DNA from: Acidobacteriota bacterium
GTDB lineage: Bacteria > Acidobacteriota > Terriglobia > 20CM-2-55-15
DNA: 58,140 bases
Reading direction: 5' to 3'
Assembly (NCBI GenBank): GCA_003223875.1
Contig: QHWY01000083.1
Span: 1 to 58,140, forward strand
Below the pieces are notes generated by a model. It was given only the letters and a program-made list of their open reading frames with translations. It searched no databases and was not told the origin of the DNA. The translations under genes and the position numbers were made by a program. Positions 7,701 to 16,127 of this stretch are shown here, piece after piece (the first letter of the stretch is position 1; each line of letters opens with the position of its first letter).

Positions 7701-9050
7701 CTAATTCTTCAGAGCGGCCGGAATCGCTTCGGCAAGAATATTCACACTCCGATCAATCTCTGCATCGGTGACGACGAATGGGGGAGCCAGCAGGAAAATG
7801 TCCTCTTTGATCCGGCTGACGAGACCGCGGCGAGAGCATTCCTGTAACACTCTAAGACCCACCTTGCGCGCCGGCGGAAACGGCCTTTTGGTAGCTTTGT
7901 CTTCGACCAGTTCCACTCCGCACATCAAGCCCAGACCACGCACGTCCCCGACGTGTTCCAAAGACGCCAACTGCTTCAACCCATCCAACAATTTCTTACC
8001 TTTACGACCAACGGCTTCAACCAACCCTTCACTTTCTAGAATATCCAGTGTCGCCAGTGCAACAGCACAGCAGGTCGGGTGAGCGGAGTACGTGAAGGCA
8101 TGCATCCAACGGCGCTCCGGCGGAACTTCCGCCATGACGTTGTAGACCCGATCGGCTACACCGATTCCCCCCAACGGCAGGTACCCCGATGTAATTCCCT
8201 TCGCGAACGAAATGATATCCGGCTGGACATTCCAATGCTCCAGGCCAAACCACGTTCCAGTTCGCCCGAATCCGGTGATGACTTCATCGGAAATCATCAA
8301 CACATCGTATTTGTCGCAAATCTCCCGAATACGTGAAAAATAGTCGGCCTGCGGAACAATCAAACCGCCTGCCCCCTGGACGGGTTCGGCGATGAAGGCG
8401 GCAACCGAGTCGGGCCCCTGGCGAAGAATTGCTTTCTCCAATTCATTTGCAGCGGCCCGGCCTTGTGTTTCGGAGGGATCACTTGAAACGTATCGATATG
8501 GATAGGGCGACGGAACGTGGATGAACCCTGGAAGCTTGCCGCCAAACATCGGCCAATATGAAGCGAGGCCCGTCGCGTTCATCGCGCCCATCGTCACACC
8601 GTGATAAGCATACTCGCGGCTGATGATCTTGATCTTTTCCGGCTTGCCCTGACTAATCCAGAAAAACCGCGCCGTTTTGATTGCGCTGTCATTCGCCTCA
8701 CCACCGCCGGATGCGAAGAAGAAATGATTGATGGACCGATAACATTTTTCGGAGAGCCTTTCCGCCAGTTGCACCGAAGGAATATTCGTATGTCCCGTAT
8801 AGGATGAGGTGAACGCCAATTGCTCCATTTGTTTTGCTGCCGCTTGCGCCAGCTCTTTTCGGCCATGGCCGAGGGTGACGTTCCAAAGACCGGCCAACCC
8901 ATCGATATATTCGCGGCCATCCGCTGCCCGCAACGTGGAACCTTCGCCTTTCACCCAGACAAATGGGCTTTTGGCCTCACTGAGGTGATACAAGGGATGA
9001 ATCAAATGCGCGAGGTCCGCCTTGACGATTTTTTCGGCATCTATGGACAT
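7701..9050 (-). CDS. Class III PLP-dependent aminotransferase
   Basis: A protein of 449 residues starting at ATG 9050 (MSIDAEK), supported by AGGAG nine bases upstream. It has the class III fold signatures: GGGEANDSAIKTAR (PLP phosphate region), LMISDEVITGFGRTG with the Asp that contacts the pyridine nitrogen (D255) and SFAKGITSGYLPLGG with the Schiff-base lysine (K284). YAYHGVTMGAMNATG is typical of the omega-amino acid:pyruvate / beta-alanine / putrescine group. The amino donor cannot be fixed. It diverges from an LLM-class oxidoreductase with only 40 bases between starts, hinting at shared control and possibly a linked amine-degradation route. Confidence 0.9.
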   Translation of the reverse strand: MSIDAEKIVKADLAHLIHPLYHLSEAKSPFVWVKGEGSTLRAADGREYIDGLAGLWNVTLGHGRKELAQAAAKQMEQLAFTSSYTGHTNIPSVQLAERLSEKCYRSINHFFFASGGGEANDSAIKTARFFWISQGKPEKIKIISREYAYHGVTMGAMNATGLASYWPMFGGKLPGFIHVPSPYPYRYVSSDPSETQGRAAANELEKAILRQGPDSVAAFIAEPVQGAGGLIVPQADYFSRIREICDKYDVLMISDEVITGFGRTGTWFGLEHWNVQPDIISFAKGITSGYLPLGGIGVADRVYNVMAEVPPERRWMHAFTYSAHPTCCAVALATLDILESEGLVEAVGRKGKKLLDGLKQLASLEHVGDVRGLGLMCGVELVEDKATKRPFPPARKVGLRVLQECSRRGLVSRIKEDIFLLAPPFVVTDAEIDRSVNILAEAIPAALKN

Positions 9051-9090
9051 GATGAGTGCTCCTGTTGTGCAAGCCATTCATAATATCGCA

Positions 9091-9969
9091 ATGGAGATTG
9101 GTATTTCACTTCCCCATTTCCGCCATTTGGCGTCAACAGAGGCGATACGCCGGATCGCGCAGTATGCCGAGGCAATTGGTCTGGATTCGATATGGGTCAC
9201 CGATCACATTCTGCTGACCGATGCGCAAACGAAACGGTTCGGTACGGTATTTTACGAGCCGATCGCCACGCTGAGCTATGCGGCGGCGATCACCCACAGA
9301 GTCCGAGTGGGGACAACGGCCATCATTCTTCCTTACCGTAATCCAAAGGTCACGGCTAAGCAGCTTTCGACAATTGATACATTGTCGGGAGGGAGACTCA
9401 TCTTTGGCTGCGCTGCCGGATGGTCCGAAGAAGAGTTCGGAGCACTCGGAGTCGATTTCAAGAATCGAGGAGCGGTATCGGATGCTTACCTTCGCATGAT
9501 CAAAAGGCTCTGGACCGAACCGCGCATCGATGGCTTGCAGTTTGAGCCACGTCCAGTGCAGAAGCCTCACCCACCGATTTGGGTAGGCGGCAACAGCAAA
9601 CGCGGGATCCGCCGCGCCGTGGAACTTGGTGACTATTGGCATCCGACCCGGCCAACAGCCGAGGAAGTTGAAGCCGGCAAGTCGGAGATCCGCAACATCG
9701 CGGAACGTTTCGGCAGAAATCCGGCCGAAATTGGCATTACGGTGCGTGAGCCTTTCAAGATCGACGAGAGACTTCCAGCGGACCAAGACAAACCATTCAT
9801 TGGCCCTCGCAGCCATGTCATGGACTCATTCCACCGGTTCAAGGAACTCGGCGTCAGCCATATGGTTGTCGATCTCTTTTACAGCACGAGCATGCTCGAA
9901 CATGAAACGCTCGATTCGATGATCCAGGCGATGGATGTTCTAGCGCGCGATATTCGTCCCGGGTTATAG
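9091..9969 (+). CDS. LLM-class (probably F420-dependent) oxidoreductase
   Basis: A protein of 292 residues from ATG 9091 (MEIGISLPH). It has the luciferase-like TIM barrel of F420/FMN-dependent oxidoreductases: IGLDSIWVTDHI, RVRVGTTAIILPYRNP, LSGGRLIFGCAAGWSEEEF, PPIWVGGNSKRGIRRAVELG and a C-terminal Gly-rich barrel end. These are the motifs of the F420-dependent TIGR03619-like subgroup. The same window encodes CofC, CofD, CofE and NpdG, so F420 is available, which supports F420 over FMN. The substrate is unknown. Followed after 15 bases by a Nudix gene. Confidence 0.85.
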   Translation: MEIGISLPHFRHLASTEAIRRIAQYAEAIGLDSIWVTDHILLTDAQTKRFGTVFYEPIATLSYAAAITHRVRVGTTAIILPYRNPKVTAKQLSTIDTLSGGRLIFGCAAGWSEEEFGALGVDFKNRGAVSDAYLRMIKRLWTEPRIDGLQFEPRPVQKPHPPIWVGGNSKRGIRRAVELGDYWHPTRPTAEEVEAGKSEIRNIAERFGRNPAEIGITVREPFKIDERLPADQDKPFIGPRSHVMDSFHRFKELGVSHMVVDLFYSTSMLEHETLDSMIQAMDVLARDIRPGL

Positions 9970-9984
9970 ATTGAATATTGGGAG

Positions 9985-10431
9985 ATGTCGAGACGAGAGA
10001 TTTCCGCGGGATGCGTTGTATATCGAATGAAGAATGGAGACCCTGAGGTCGCGCTCATTCAGCCGCACGATCGAAAAGCGTGGGCTCTGCCCAAAGGCCT
10101 GATCGAGCGAGGTGAGCCACCCGAGCAAGCGGCGAAGCGTGAAGCCCAGGAAGAGACGGGTCTCTCGGGCACTATCGTTGGCAAAATCGACACGATCAAA
10201 TATTCATACGTCGCCAGGTGGGAAAAACCAACGGTTCGTGTTTTTAAGATCGTCACCTTTTATCTGTTGAAGTACACGGGAGGCGATCCATCGCGGCACG
10301 ACCGGGAAGTGGATCGCGTAGAATGGTTCCCTATCGAGAAGGCGATATCGACCGCGACCTATCCGCTGGAGAAAGGCATCCTTAAGAAGGCGAAGCAGCT
10401 CATTGCTTCAGATTCGGAGGGCTCAACATGA
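9985..10431 (+). CDS. Nudix hydrolase
   Basis: A protein of 148 residues with a complete Nudix box: GLIERGE-(7)-REAQEETG, matching G-x5-E-x7-R-E-U-x-E-E-x-G. The opening SAGCVVYR and the ALPKG lead-in are typical of diadenosine polyphosphate / NTP pyrophosphatases of the MutT/Ap4A group. It hydrolyses a nucleoside diphosphate linked to some moiety, using Mg or Mn held by the glutamates. The stop overlaps the next start (ATGA), so it is coupled to the M61 peptidase gene. Substrate not predictable. Confidence 0.9.
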   Translation: MSRREISAGCVVYRMKNGDPEVALIQPHDRKAWALPKGLIERGEPPEQAAKREAQEETGLSGTIVGKIDTIKYSYVARWEKPTVRVFKIVTFYLLKYTGGDPSRHDREVDRVEWFPIEKAISTATYPLEKGILKKAKQLIASDSEGST

Positions 10432-12281
10432 GGGAACGGAACACAAGAAGCACAATGGGGAAACACAAAAAACACAAAATTATTTTGTGTCTTTTGTGCC
10501 TTTTTGTGGCTCTCCCTTTTTCTTCTTTCGGTCAAGCCATCTATGCGGAGAACCAGATTCCTGCGCGAGGTGTGAGCGTTGAATATGCGCTCACGATCAA
10601 AAATCCGACCTCCCATCTTTATGATGTTGAAATCCAGATCAAGGGAATTCGCGACTCGTCTGTCTCAGTTTCCATGCCAGCCTGGTCACCCGGTATGTAT
10701 CGTGTCGAAAACTACGCGCGCAACGTTCAGGAATTCCGTGCTGTCAACGTGCGCAATCAACCTTTGAATTGGGAGCAGACGGATAAGCAAACGTGGCGCA
10801 TTGCCAAACCAACTACCGACGACGTCAACGTGCATTACCAAGTCTTTTCGACTCTGCTGAACGATCAGATGGCGGACGTCGCACCGCCTTCGATTTTCAT
10901 GTACGTTGTCGGTCAAAAGCATGTGCCATGCAGCGTCAAATACAACGTTCCGGGAGGATGGAAGACTTATACGGGCCTGGAAAGAAAAAGTGATCGTTAC
11001 TATGCCTCGGACTACGACATTTTCATTGATGCACCTGCTTTCCTCGGCGGTGAGTTCAAAGTGATGGAGTTCGAGACCGGCGGTGCGCGTCACCATCTGG
11101 TGTTCAGCAAGCCGAACGTCTCAATGAGCGCGGCGCAGGTTTCTGCCGACATTCAGGACATCGTGGAAGCGGCGATGGCTATCTTCGGAAAACTTCCCTA
11201 CAAACAGTACGTCTTCCTGTTCAAAGTTCAGCCACAGGCTGCCAATAGCGTCGAACATCTGAATTCGGCTCGAATCACTGTCGGCGAAAATGATTTCGTA
11301 ACGCAGGCCAGTTACAGGCAAGTCCTTTCGACGGTTGCCCACGAATTCTTCCACCTCTGGAATGTGAAGCGAATTCGGCCTGCAGTCCTCGGTCCCTTTG
11401 ATTACATGCGTGAAGTTCACACGCGCCTGCTGTGGATGTCGGAAGGAATCACGAGCTATTACGCCGGCCTATTACTTGCGCGCGCGGGAATCGATCTGCC
11501 GGTCGAATACTTCGGCAGGGTGGGGGCCCGCATCGATTCCATGGAACACGCTCCGGGACGGCGCGCGATGAGTGCCGAGGAAGCCAGTTGGAATACGTGG
11601 TTCCGGAGTGATAACGCGGAAAATACGTCGATTTCTTATTACGTGAAGGGTGAACTTATCGGATTGCTGCTGGACGTTGAGATCCGGGCGCGAACGAAGA
11701 ACCAGAAGAGTCTCGATGACGTCATGCGCTACCTGATGGAAACTTATGCGAACAAGGGCATCGGATTTCCCGAAGATGGTTTTCTGAAGGCCATCGAAAC
11801 AGTTGCGGGTTCGGACTTCCACGAGTTTTATCACGCTGTGGCGCAAAGCCACGAACCACTCGACTATAACCGTTACCTGCGGCAGGCTGGACTCACCGTT
11901 GAGGTGTCCTTGCAACCGGCCTCGATATATCTCGGTATTGAATTTGAACAAGGAGAATCCAATTTGGTGCGCATCAGGCGAGTCGTTGCCAATTCGCCGG
12001 CGGAACGAGCGAAGTTAGACGTGGGAGATCTCCTCATCGCGATGAACGACGAGCGGCTGACCTTTGAAAATTTCCGGAGCCGCCTGCACTCGCACACCAT
12101 TGGCGAAACAATTAAACTGACTGTCATGAGGGGCCAGAGGTTGCTGACAACAAACATAATACCCGTCGAATTTCAGGAAGAACGCTGGCAACTGAACGAG
12201 AATCCGCGCCCGACGCCGGAGCAAGTTCAATTGAAGAACGCATGGTTGAAAATCCGAGACGGGAGCAAACAAGGAAAATAG
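10428..12281 (+). CDS. M61-family metallopeptidase with PDZ domain
   Basis: A protein of 617 residues. Signal peptide about residues 17-36 after a basic N-terminus; ATG at 10455 is an alternative start giving a better-sized signal. Residues ~45-210 form the M61 N-terminal beta domain; catalytic core has HEFFH at 305-309 followed by LWNVKRIRP and the third zinc ligand E339 in LWMSEGITSYY. A PDZ domain lies at ~475-565 (VVANSPAERAKLDVGDLLIAM). M61 glycyl-type aminopeptidases act in the periplasm or outside the cell on peptides. It overlaps the Nudix gene by ATGA and is followed 4 bases later by a SelW-like selenoprotein gene. Confidence 0.9.
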   Translation: MRERNTRSTMGKHKKHKIILCLLCLFVALPFSSFGQAIYAENQIPARGVSVEYALTIKNPTSHLYDVEIQIKGIRDSSVSVSMPAWSPGMYRVENYARNVQEFRAVNVRNQPLNWEQTDKQTWRIAKPTTDDVNVHYQVFSTLLNDQMADVAPPSIFMYVVGQKHVPCSVKYNVPGGWKTYTGLERKSDRYYASDYDIFIDAPAFLGGEFKVMEFETGGARHHLVFSKPNVSMSAAQVSADIQDIVEAAMAIFGKLPYKQYVFLFKVQPQAANSVEHLNSARITVGENDFVTQASYRQVLSTVAHEFFHLWNVKRIRPAVLGPFDYMREVHTRLLWMSEGITSYYAGLLLARAGIDLPVEYFGRVGARIDSMEHAPGRRAMSAEEASWNTWFRSDNAENTSISYYVKGELIGLLLDVEIRARTKNQKSLDDVMRYLMETYANKGIGFPEDGFLKAIETVAGSDFHEFYHAVAQSHEPLDYNRYLRQAGLTVEVSLQPASIYLGIEFEQGESNLVRIRRVVANSPAERAKLDVGDLLIAMNDERLTFENFRSRLHSHTIGETIKLTVMRGQRLLTTNIIPVEFQEERWQLNENPRPTPEQVQLKNAWLKIRDGSKQGK

Positions 12282-12285
12282 GTTA

Positions 12286-12513
12286 ATGGAGATCGAAATC
12301 GTCTATTGTCAGGTCTGAAACTACGAACCGAAAGCGGTCAGTTTGACCGAAAAACTTATCACTGAACTAAAAAACAAGATCCAGCGGCTCGTACTCGTTC
12401 CATCCGACGGCGGCCGCTTTGAAGTGAGTATCGACGGAAAACGAATCTTCTCGAAGCTGGAGACCGGACGGTTTCCCGACTATGAAGAAATCCGAAAACA
12501 GATCAAAATCTAG
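12286..12513 (+). CDS. SelW-like (Rdx family) selenoprotein with in-frame UGA
   Basis: ATG at 12286 to TAG at 12511-12513 gives 75 residues with one in-frame TGA at 12316-12318. Read as selenocysteine, the start is MEIEIVYCQVUNYEPKAV: C8-x-x-U11 is the redox motif of Rdx/SelW/SelT/SelH proteins. The rest fits the family: a helix (LTEKLITELKNKI), strand LVLVPSDGGRFEVSIDGKRI, then FSKLETGRFPDYEEIRKQI, where GRFP is a hallmark of bacterial SelW-like proteins. Homologues with Cys use CxxC. Thioredoxin-like fold; a role in thiol redox is known only generally. It follows the M61 gene by 4 bases, probably co-transcribed. Its end overlaps the convergent phosphatase gene by 11 bases. Selenocysteine insertion needs selA/selB/selC elsewhere, not visible here. 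A simple nonsense mutation is the alternative, but conservation after the TGA argues strongly against it. Confidence 0.9.
12316..12349 (+). promoter_or_regulatory. bSECIS-like element after the UGA codon
   Basis: CGGTCA (12335-12340) and TGACCG (12344-12349) form a perfect 6-bp stem with loop GTT. The loop begins 22 bases after the UGA and its first base is G. Bacterial SECIS elements, recognised by SelB, sit directly after the UGA with an apical loop roughly 16-37 bases away and a G among the first loop bases, so position and loop both fit. The stem also encodes protein, as expected for bSECIS. Confidence 0.7.
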
Positions 12514-13792
12514 ACGGTGAGTCCGAAAATTTTAGCACCACTAGCGTGCTGTCATCGCGAACAGGCGCATCGCCGGCGAAATCCTTCAGCGAGGCCCGAA
12601 CGGTTTCGTGTATTTGAGTGGCCGATTTCATACGTGCGGCGCAAATGATCGACGCCAGGTTATCCAGGCCGAGCTGCTCGCCTCGTGAATTTTCCGCCTC
12701 GCTGACGCCGTCGGTATATACAACAAAGACAGTGCCGGGCTCCACAGGCAATATCTCGCGCCCGTATCGGATCTTCGGGAAAATCCCGAGCGGCGGACCG
12801 CCGCCTGCATCGAGCAACATCGTCTCTCCCGAGGCGGTTATCGTCAAGGGAGGATTGTGTCCGGCCCGTATTAAGTGAACGCGCCCGCCGATCGTGTCTA
12901 CAAGCATAACGAGCATCGTCACGAATGTCCTAGCGTCCGTCGTTTCAACAAACGTCTCGTTCAAGATGTTTGTGACGTCTTCAATCTTCTGGACGTGCCG
13001 CACTAAGGCCCGGCACGCGGCGTGTAGGGAGGACATCACAAGGGCCGCTCCAATTCCCTTCCCCGAGACGTCACCCAGAATCAGCAGGAACCGTCCGTCT
13101 TCAAAGGGAAAGTAACCCAAATAATCGCCTCCCACAGCTTCGCACATTTCGCTCGAGGCAGAGATCTCGACGCCACCAAAGCTCTCTGGAATACGCGGAT
13201 AAAACTTCTGCTGAATTTCTCGAGCCAGTCTGAGTTCTTGTTCCATCTTGCGTTTTTCGAGAATCTCACGATGGAGTTGTGCATTTTCCAGCGCAAGTCC
13301 AATGTGAACCGAAACGCCGGACAGGAATTGCTCGTCTTCCTGGATTAGTGGCCTGGCCCGGTTCATGAGTTCGAGCACACCAACGATCTCTCCCATGCGA
13401 TTAATTATGGGCATGCAGTAGATGTCCTTCGTAGAGTAACCCGAATTCGCATCGAAACTCGCGTCGAACCGGGTATCGGCATAGGCATTAGGAATGTCTA
13501 TCGTCTGGCCGGTCGCTGCGACGAAACCGGCGATGCCCTTACCGACCGGAAGCATCATTGCCTTCCCTTCCATTCCTTGAGCCACTAGCGAGCGCAATAC
13601 CTGACGGGACCTATCGAGAACGAAGACTGTGCCCCGATCTATTCCGAGCTCGTCGCCAACGATTTTCAAGATGATTCCGGTGAGCTCTGCCAAATCAAGA
13701 GTGGAATTGAGCAATTTCGATGCTTCGAGAATGCGTTGAAGACGCGCAATACTCCGGATCGCTTCTTGTTGACCTTCGGCCGGCGATATCAT
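12503..13792 (-). CDS. GAF-domain PP2C/SpoIIE-type serine phosphatase
   Basis: A protein of 429 residues. Residues ~20-170 form a GAF domain (LLNSTLDLAELTGIIL, GKGIAGFVAATGQ, MNRARPLIQEDEQFL). A coiled linker (EILEKRKMEQELRLAREIQQ) leads to a SpoIIE/RsbU PP2C domain with metal-binding acids in GGDYLGYF, LGDVSGKGIGAALVM, VYTDGVSEAEN and the final RDDSTLVVLKF. Such proteins dephosphorylate anti-sigma antagonists in partner-switching stress pathways or produce similar outputs. The GAF domain should sense a small ligand or a redox signal. No anti-sigma factor or antagonist gene is adjacent, so its partner is elsewhere. Confidence 0.9.
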   Translation of the reverse strand: MISPAEGQQEAIRSIARLQRILEASKLLNSTLDLAELTGIILKIVGDELGIDRGTVFVLDRSRQVLRSLVAQGMEGKAMMLPVGKGIAGFVAATGQTIDIPNAYADTRFDASFDANSGYSTKDIYCMPIINRMGEIVGVLELMNRARPLIQEDEQFLSGVSVHIGLALENAQLHREILEKRKMEQELRLAREIQQKFYPRIPESFGGVEISASSEMCEAVGGDYLGYFPFEDGRFLLILGDVSGKGIGAALVMSSLHAACRALVRHVQKIEDVTNILNETFVETTDARTFVTMLVMLVDTIGGRVHLIRAGHNPPLTITASGETMLLDAGGGPPLGIFPKIRYGREILPVEPGTVFVVYTDGVSEAENSRGEQLGLDNLASIICAARMKSATQIHETVRASLKDFAGDAPVRDDSTLVVLKFSDSPSRF

Positions 13793-13847
13793 AGTCCGTT
13801 GTCCGCGTCATTAAGCCACAAGAACCTCAGAAAGTCACATGGCAATT

Positions 13848-16001
13848 TCAAGGATTTGTGCTACCCAGCGCCAGCAGGCGTTGCCGCGCCTGGGCGACGT
13901 AGGGAGAATTCGAATTGCCATAGCGTTGGATGAAACCCTGAAGAGCTTCCCGCGCCGTTTGAGAGTCACCTTTCATCTGATATACCGCGGCGAGATTGAG
14001 GATAGCCGGCCCATGGTCGGGCTGCTGCTCGAGCACGAGGCGAAACTGTTCGATGGCCTGATCCAACATTTGCTTCCGAAGGTAAACAAGCCCCATATCG
14101 TGGTGAACATCGGGAAAAATTTCTCTCAGGCGAGCGGCTTGCTGAAAATGTTCGAGGGCTTGATCCGGTTGACCAGCGTTGTTGTACAACAATCCCAGAT
14201 TGCGATACGCCTCCGGTGCGACTGGACTATTGGTGAGCTCCTTGAAGACTTTTTCTGCGGATATCGGATCTCCCGCACGGGCATAAGCAGTTCCCAAGGT
14301 CAACCTGAAAGAGTGGAGATCTGGCCGTAAGTAGACGGATTGTCTGTAGCTTTCAACCGCTGCCTTATAGTCGCCCTTTTGAGTCAACACTTCGCCCTTG
14401 TTGTAGTGTGCCGCAAAGGAATCCGGGTTGAGCTCCAATGCCCGATTAATCGCTGCGAGGGCCTTGTCCGTCTCCTGTTTTCGAAGATACAGGACTGCCA
14501 GATTGATAAACCCCTCGGTGAAAGTTGGTGAGAGCGAAGTGACTTTCAGCAGCATCTCCTCTCCCCTGTCCAGTTGCCTCTGATCGAGATAAATCGCAGC
14601 GAGATTCGAATATGCCGCATGGATGTCCGGCTTCAGCGCCAGGGCGCGTTCATATTCCCGAATCGCGTCAGGAATACGTTGTGCGTCCTGATATGCCTGC
14701 CCGAGATTGAAGTGCGGGCGCGGTTTTTCAGGTGCCTTTCGAACGGCGTCTTCCCACAGAGCGATATTGTTCGCGAAGACGGCATTGCGTGCTGCCGTCA
14801 TGAATCCCAAGATCAGAACCGCGACGGCCGCAGCAATCCACGCCAGACGCGCATAATTCCGGCTCGTCCACTGCAAAATCCAGGCGAAAATGAATGCGAT
14901 TCCCAAGCCCGGGATGTAGGCACGATGTTCCAGAACCACGTCGGCCAGCGGAATCGCAATATAAGCGAGCAGAGGGGAAACCACCGTGGCCGTGATGCCC
15001 AGTGCGAGGAACGGTTCCCTCCTATAGGTTCGGACTGCGAGCCATCCAAGGATGGACAGTATCGCAATCGACATCAGAAATTCCGGGCTGTACCAATGCT
15101 CGACAGTCTCGATTTGCGGATCAATAGTGAGATCCGTGGGTACCAAAAATCGAGGAAAATAGTACTCGACAACCGATGTCAGATATGTCCGAAAATACGT
15201 CGCGGGCGGTAGTACTTTCTCAAAACCCGCCGACACGAGGACGGCATTGGCGCCCACTTGTCCGTAAAGAATCTTGATCTGATCGAAAAGGAGAACAACT
15301 GCAACCAAAGGGATCGCAGCCAACCCGGCGATCCACCACCAGTTTTTCTTTTCGGTGCGCAAGAAAACAACGGCGGCAAAAAAGATCGGCAGCGCAATCG
15401 CTTCCTGTTTCGCCTGCCACGCCAGCAGACCGGAAACCGCAGTCATGCCGAAGAAGGCAACGCGTACGTTGCGACGCTCGGAATCCAGTCCATTGAGGAA
15501 GAGGTAAATTGCTGCGAAATAAAATGTTCCGCAGAGGACAGACGACCTTCCCGCAATATAGCTGACGGCACCGGATAACAGCGTGTGTACGGCAAAGACG
15601 GCCGCTCCTGCCAGCGCGGCGAAGCGAAATTGGAGCTCGCGTTTCAAGACCGCGAGGATGATTCCGTAAACCAGCAATACATTAACGGTGTGGAGAATCA
15701 GGTTCACTACGTGATAACTGAAGGTCTCGAGGCCGCTCCAATAATAATTCAGGGCGTAGGTCACGAATAACAGATGCCTCTGGCCGGCTGCAAACCATCC
15801 GCTGATTATGGCGTCGCGGAAGGTCTTCACATTCATGACGTCGGAATTCTGGTGCACGAGCTGCAAATCATCAAAGACGAACTTGCCATGAAGACTGTTG
15901 GCGTAAGTCAGCACCGTCAAGACGACTAACACGACAAATGAGAACTTGTGCGAAGGAATCCACGGGCCGAAGCGGGCGGCCGGAGGCTTACGAGACGGCA
16001 T
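13848..16001 (-). CDS. Membrane TPR protein resembling TMTC-type O-glycosyltransferases
   Basis: A protein of 717 residues from ATG 16001 (an upstream ATG at 16061 would add 20). The N-terminal ~400 residues hold about ten membrane segments. The first loop reads YANSLHGKFVFDDLQLV, close to the FVFDD loop of TMTC/GT-C protein O-mannosyltransferases, whose acidic pair is catalytic. A DUF1736-like stretch follows. The C-terminal ~300 residues are about eight TPR units (for example AYQDAQRIPDAIREYERALALKPDIHAAYSNLA), periplasmic by topology. It may glycosylate exported proteins using a polyprenyl-sugar donor, but sugar and target are unknown. It diverges from a creatininase-like gene with ~126 bases between starts. 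Confidence 0.75.
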   Translation of the reverse strand: MPSRKPPAARFGPWIPSHKFSFVVLVVLTVLTYANSLHGKFVFDDLQLVHQNSDVMNVKTFRDAIISGWFAAGQRHLLFVTYALNYYWSGLETFSYHVVNLILHTVNVLLVYGIILAVLKRELQFRFAALAGAAVFAVHTLLSGAVSYIAGRSSVLCGTFYFAAIYLFLNGLDSERRNVRVAFFGMTAVSGLLAWQAKQEAIALPIFFAAVVFLRTEKKNWWWIAGLAAIPLVAVVLLFDQIKILYGQVGANAVLVSAGFEKVLPPATYFRTYLTSVVEYYFPRFLVPTDLTIDPQIETVEHWYSPEFLMSIAILSILGWLAVRTYRREPFLALGITATVVSPLLAYIAIPLADVVLEHRAYIPGLGIAFIFAWILQWTSRNYARLAWIAAAVAVLILGFMTAARNAVFANNIALWEDAVRKAPEKPRPHFNLGQAYQDAQRIPDAIREYERALALKPDIHAAYSNLAAIYLDQRQLDRGEEMLLKVTSLSPTFTEGFINLAVLYLRKQETDKALAAINRALELNPDSFAAHYNKGEVLTQKGDYKAAVESYRQSVYLRPDLHSFRLTLGTAYARAGDPISAEKVFKELTNSPVAPEAYRNLGLLYNNAGQPDQALEHFQQAARLREIFPDVHHDMGLVYLRKQMLDQAIEQFRLVLEQQPDHGPAILNLAAVYQMKGDSQTAREALQGFIQRYGNSNSPYVAQARQRLLALGSTNP

Positions 16002-16044
16002 AAGTCGCAAGAATACTAGATTGGCGTCTAGCCTGCAGGCCCAT

Positions 16045-16072
16045 TTGCAGGGGTAATTCAAAGGCTTATAAA
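16045..16072 (+). promoter_or_regulatory. Candidate sigma-70 promoter for the creatininase-like gene
   Basis: TTGCAG (16045-16050), a 16-base spacer and TATAAA (16067-16072) lie 56 bases before the start codon. The match to TTGACA/TATAAT is fair (4 of 6 and 5 of 6). No operator is evident. Confidence 0.45.
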
Positions 16073-16127
16073 ATGGGTCATTAGCGTATTCTCGAAGAAA
16101 GTACTCAACCTAAAAGGGGTGCATAGA

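Noticed and set aside
12286..12318. The TGA at 12316 as a true stop giving a 10-residue peptide
   Set aside because: Family-specific coding continues for 64 codons after it, and the hairpin position fits a bSECIS.
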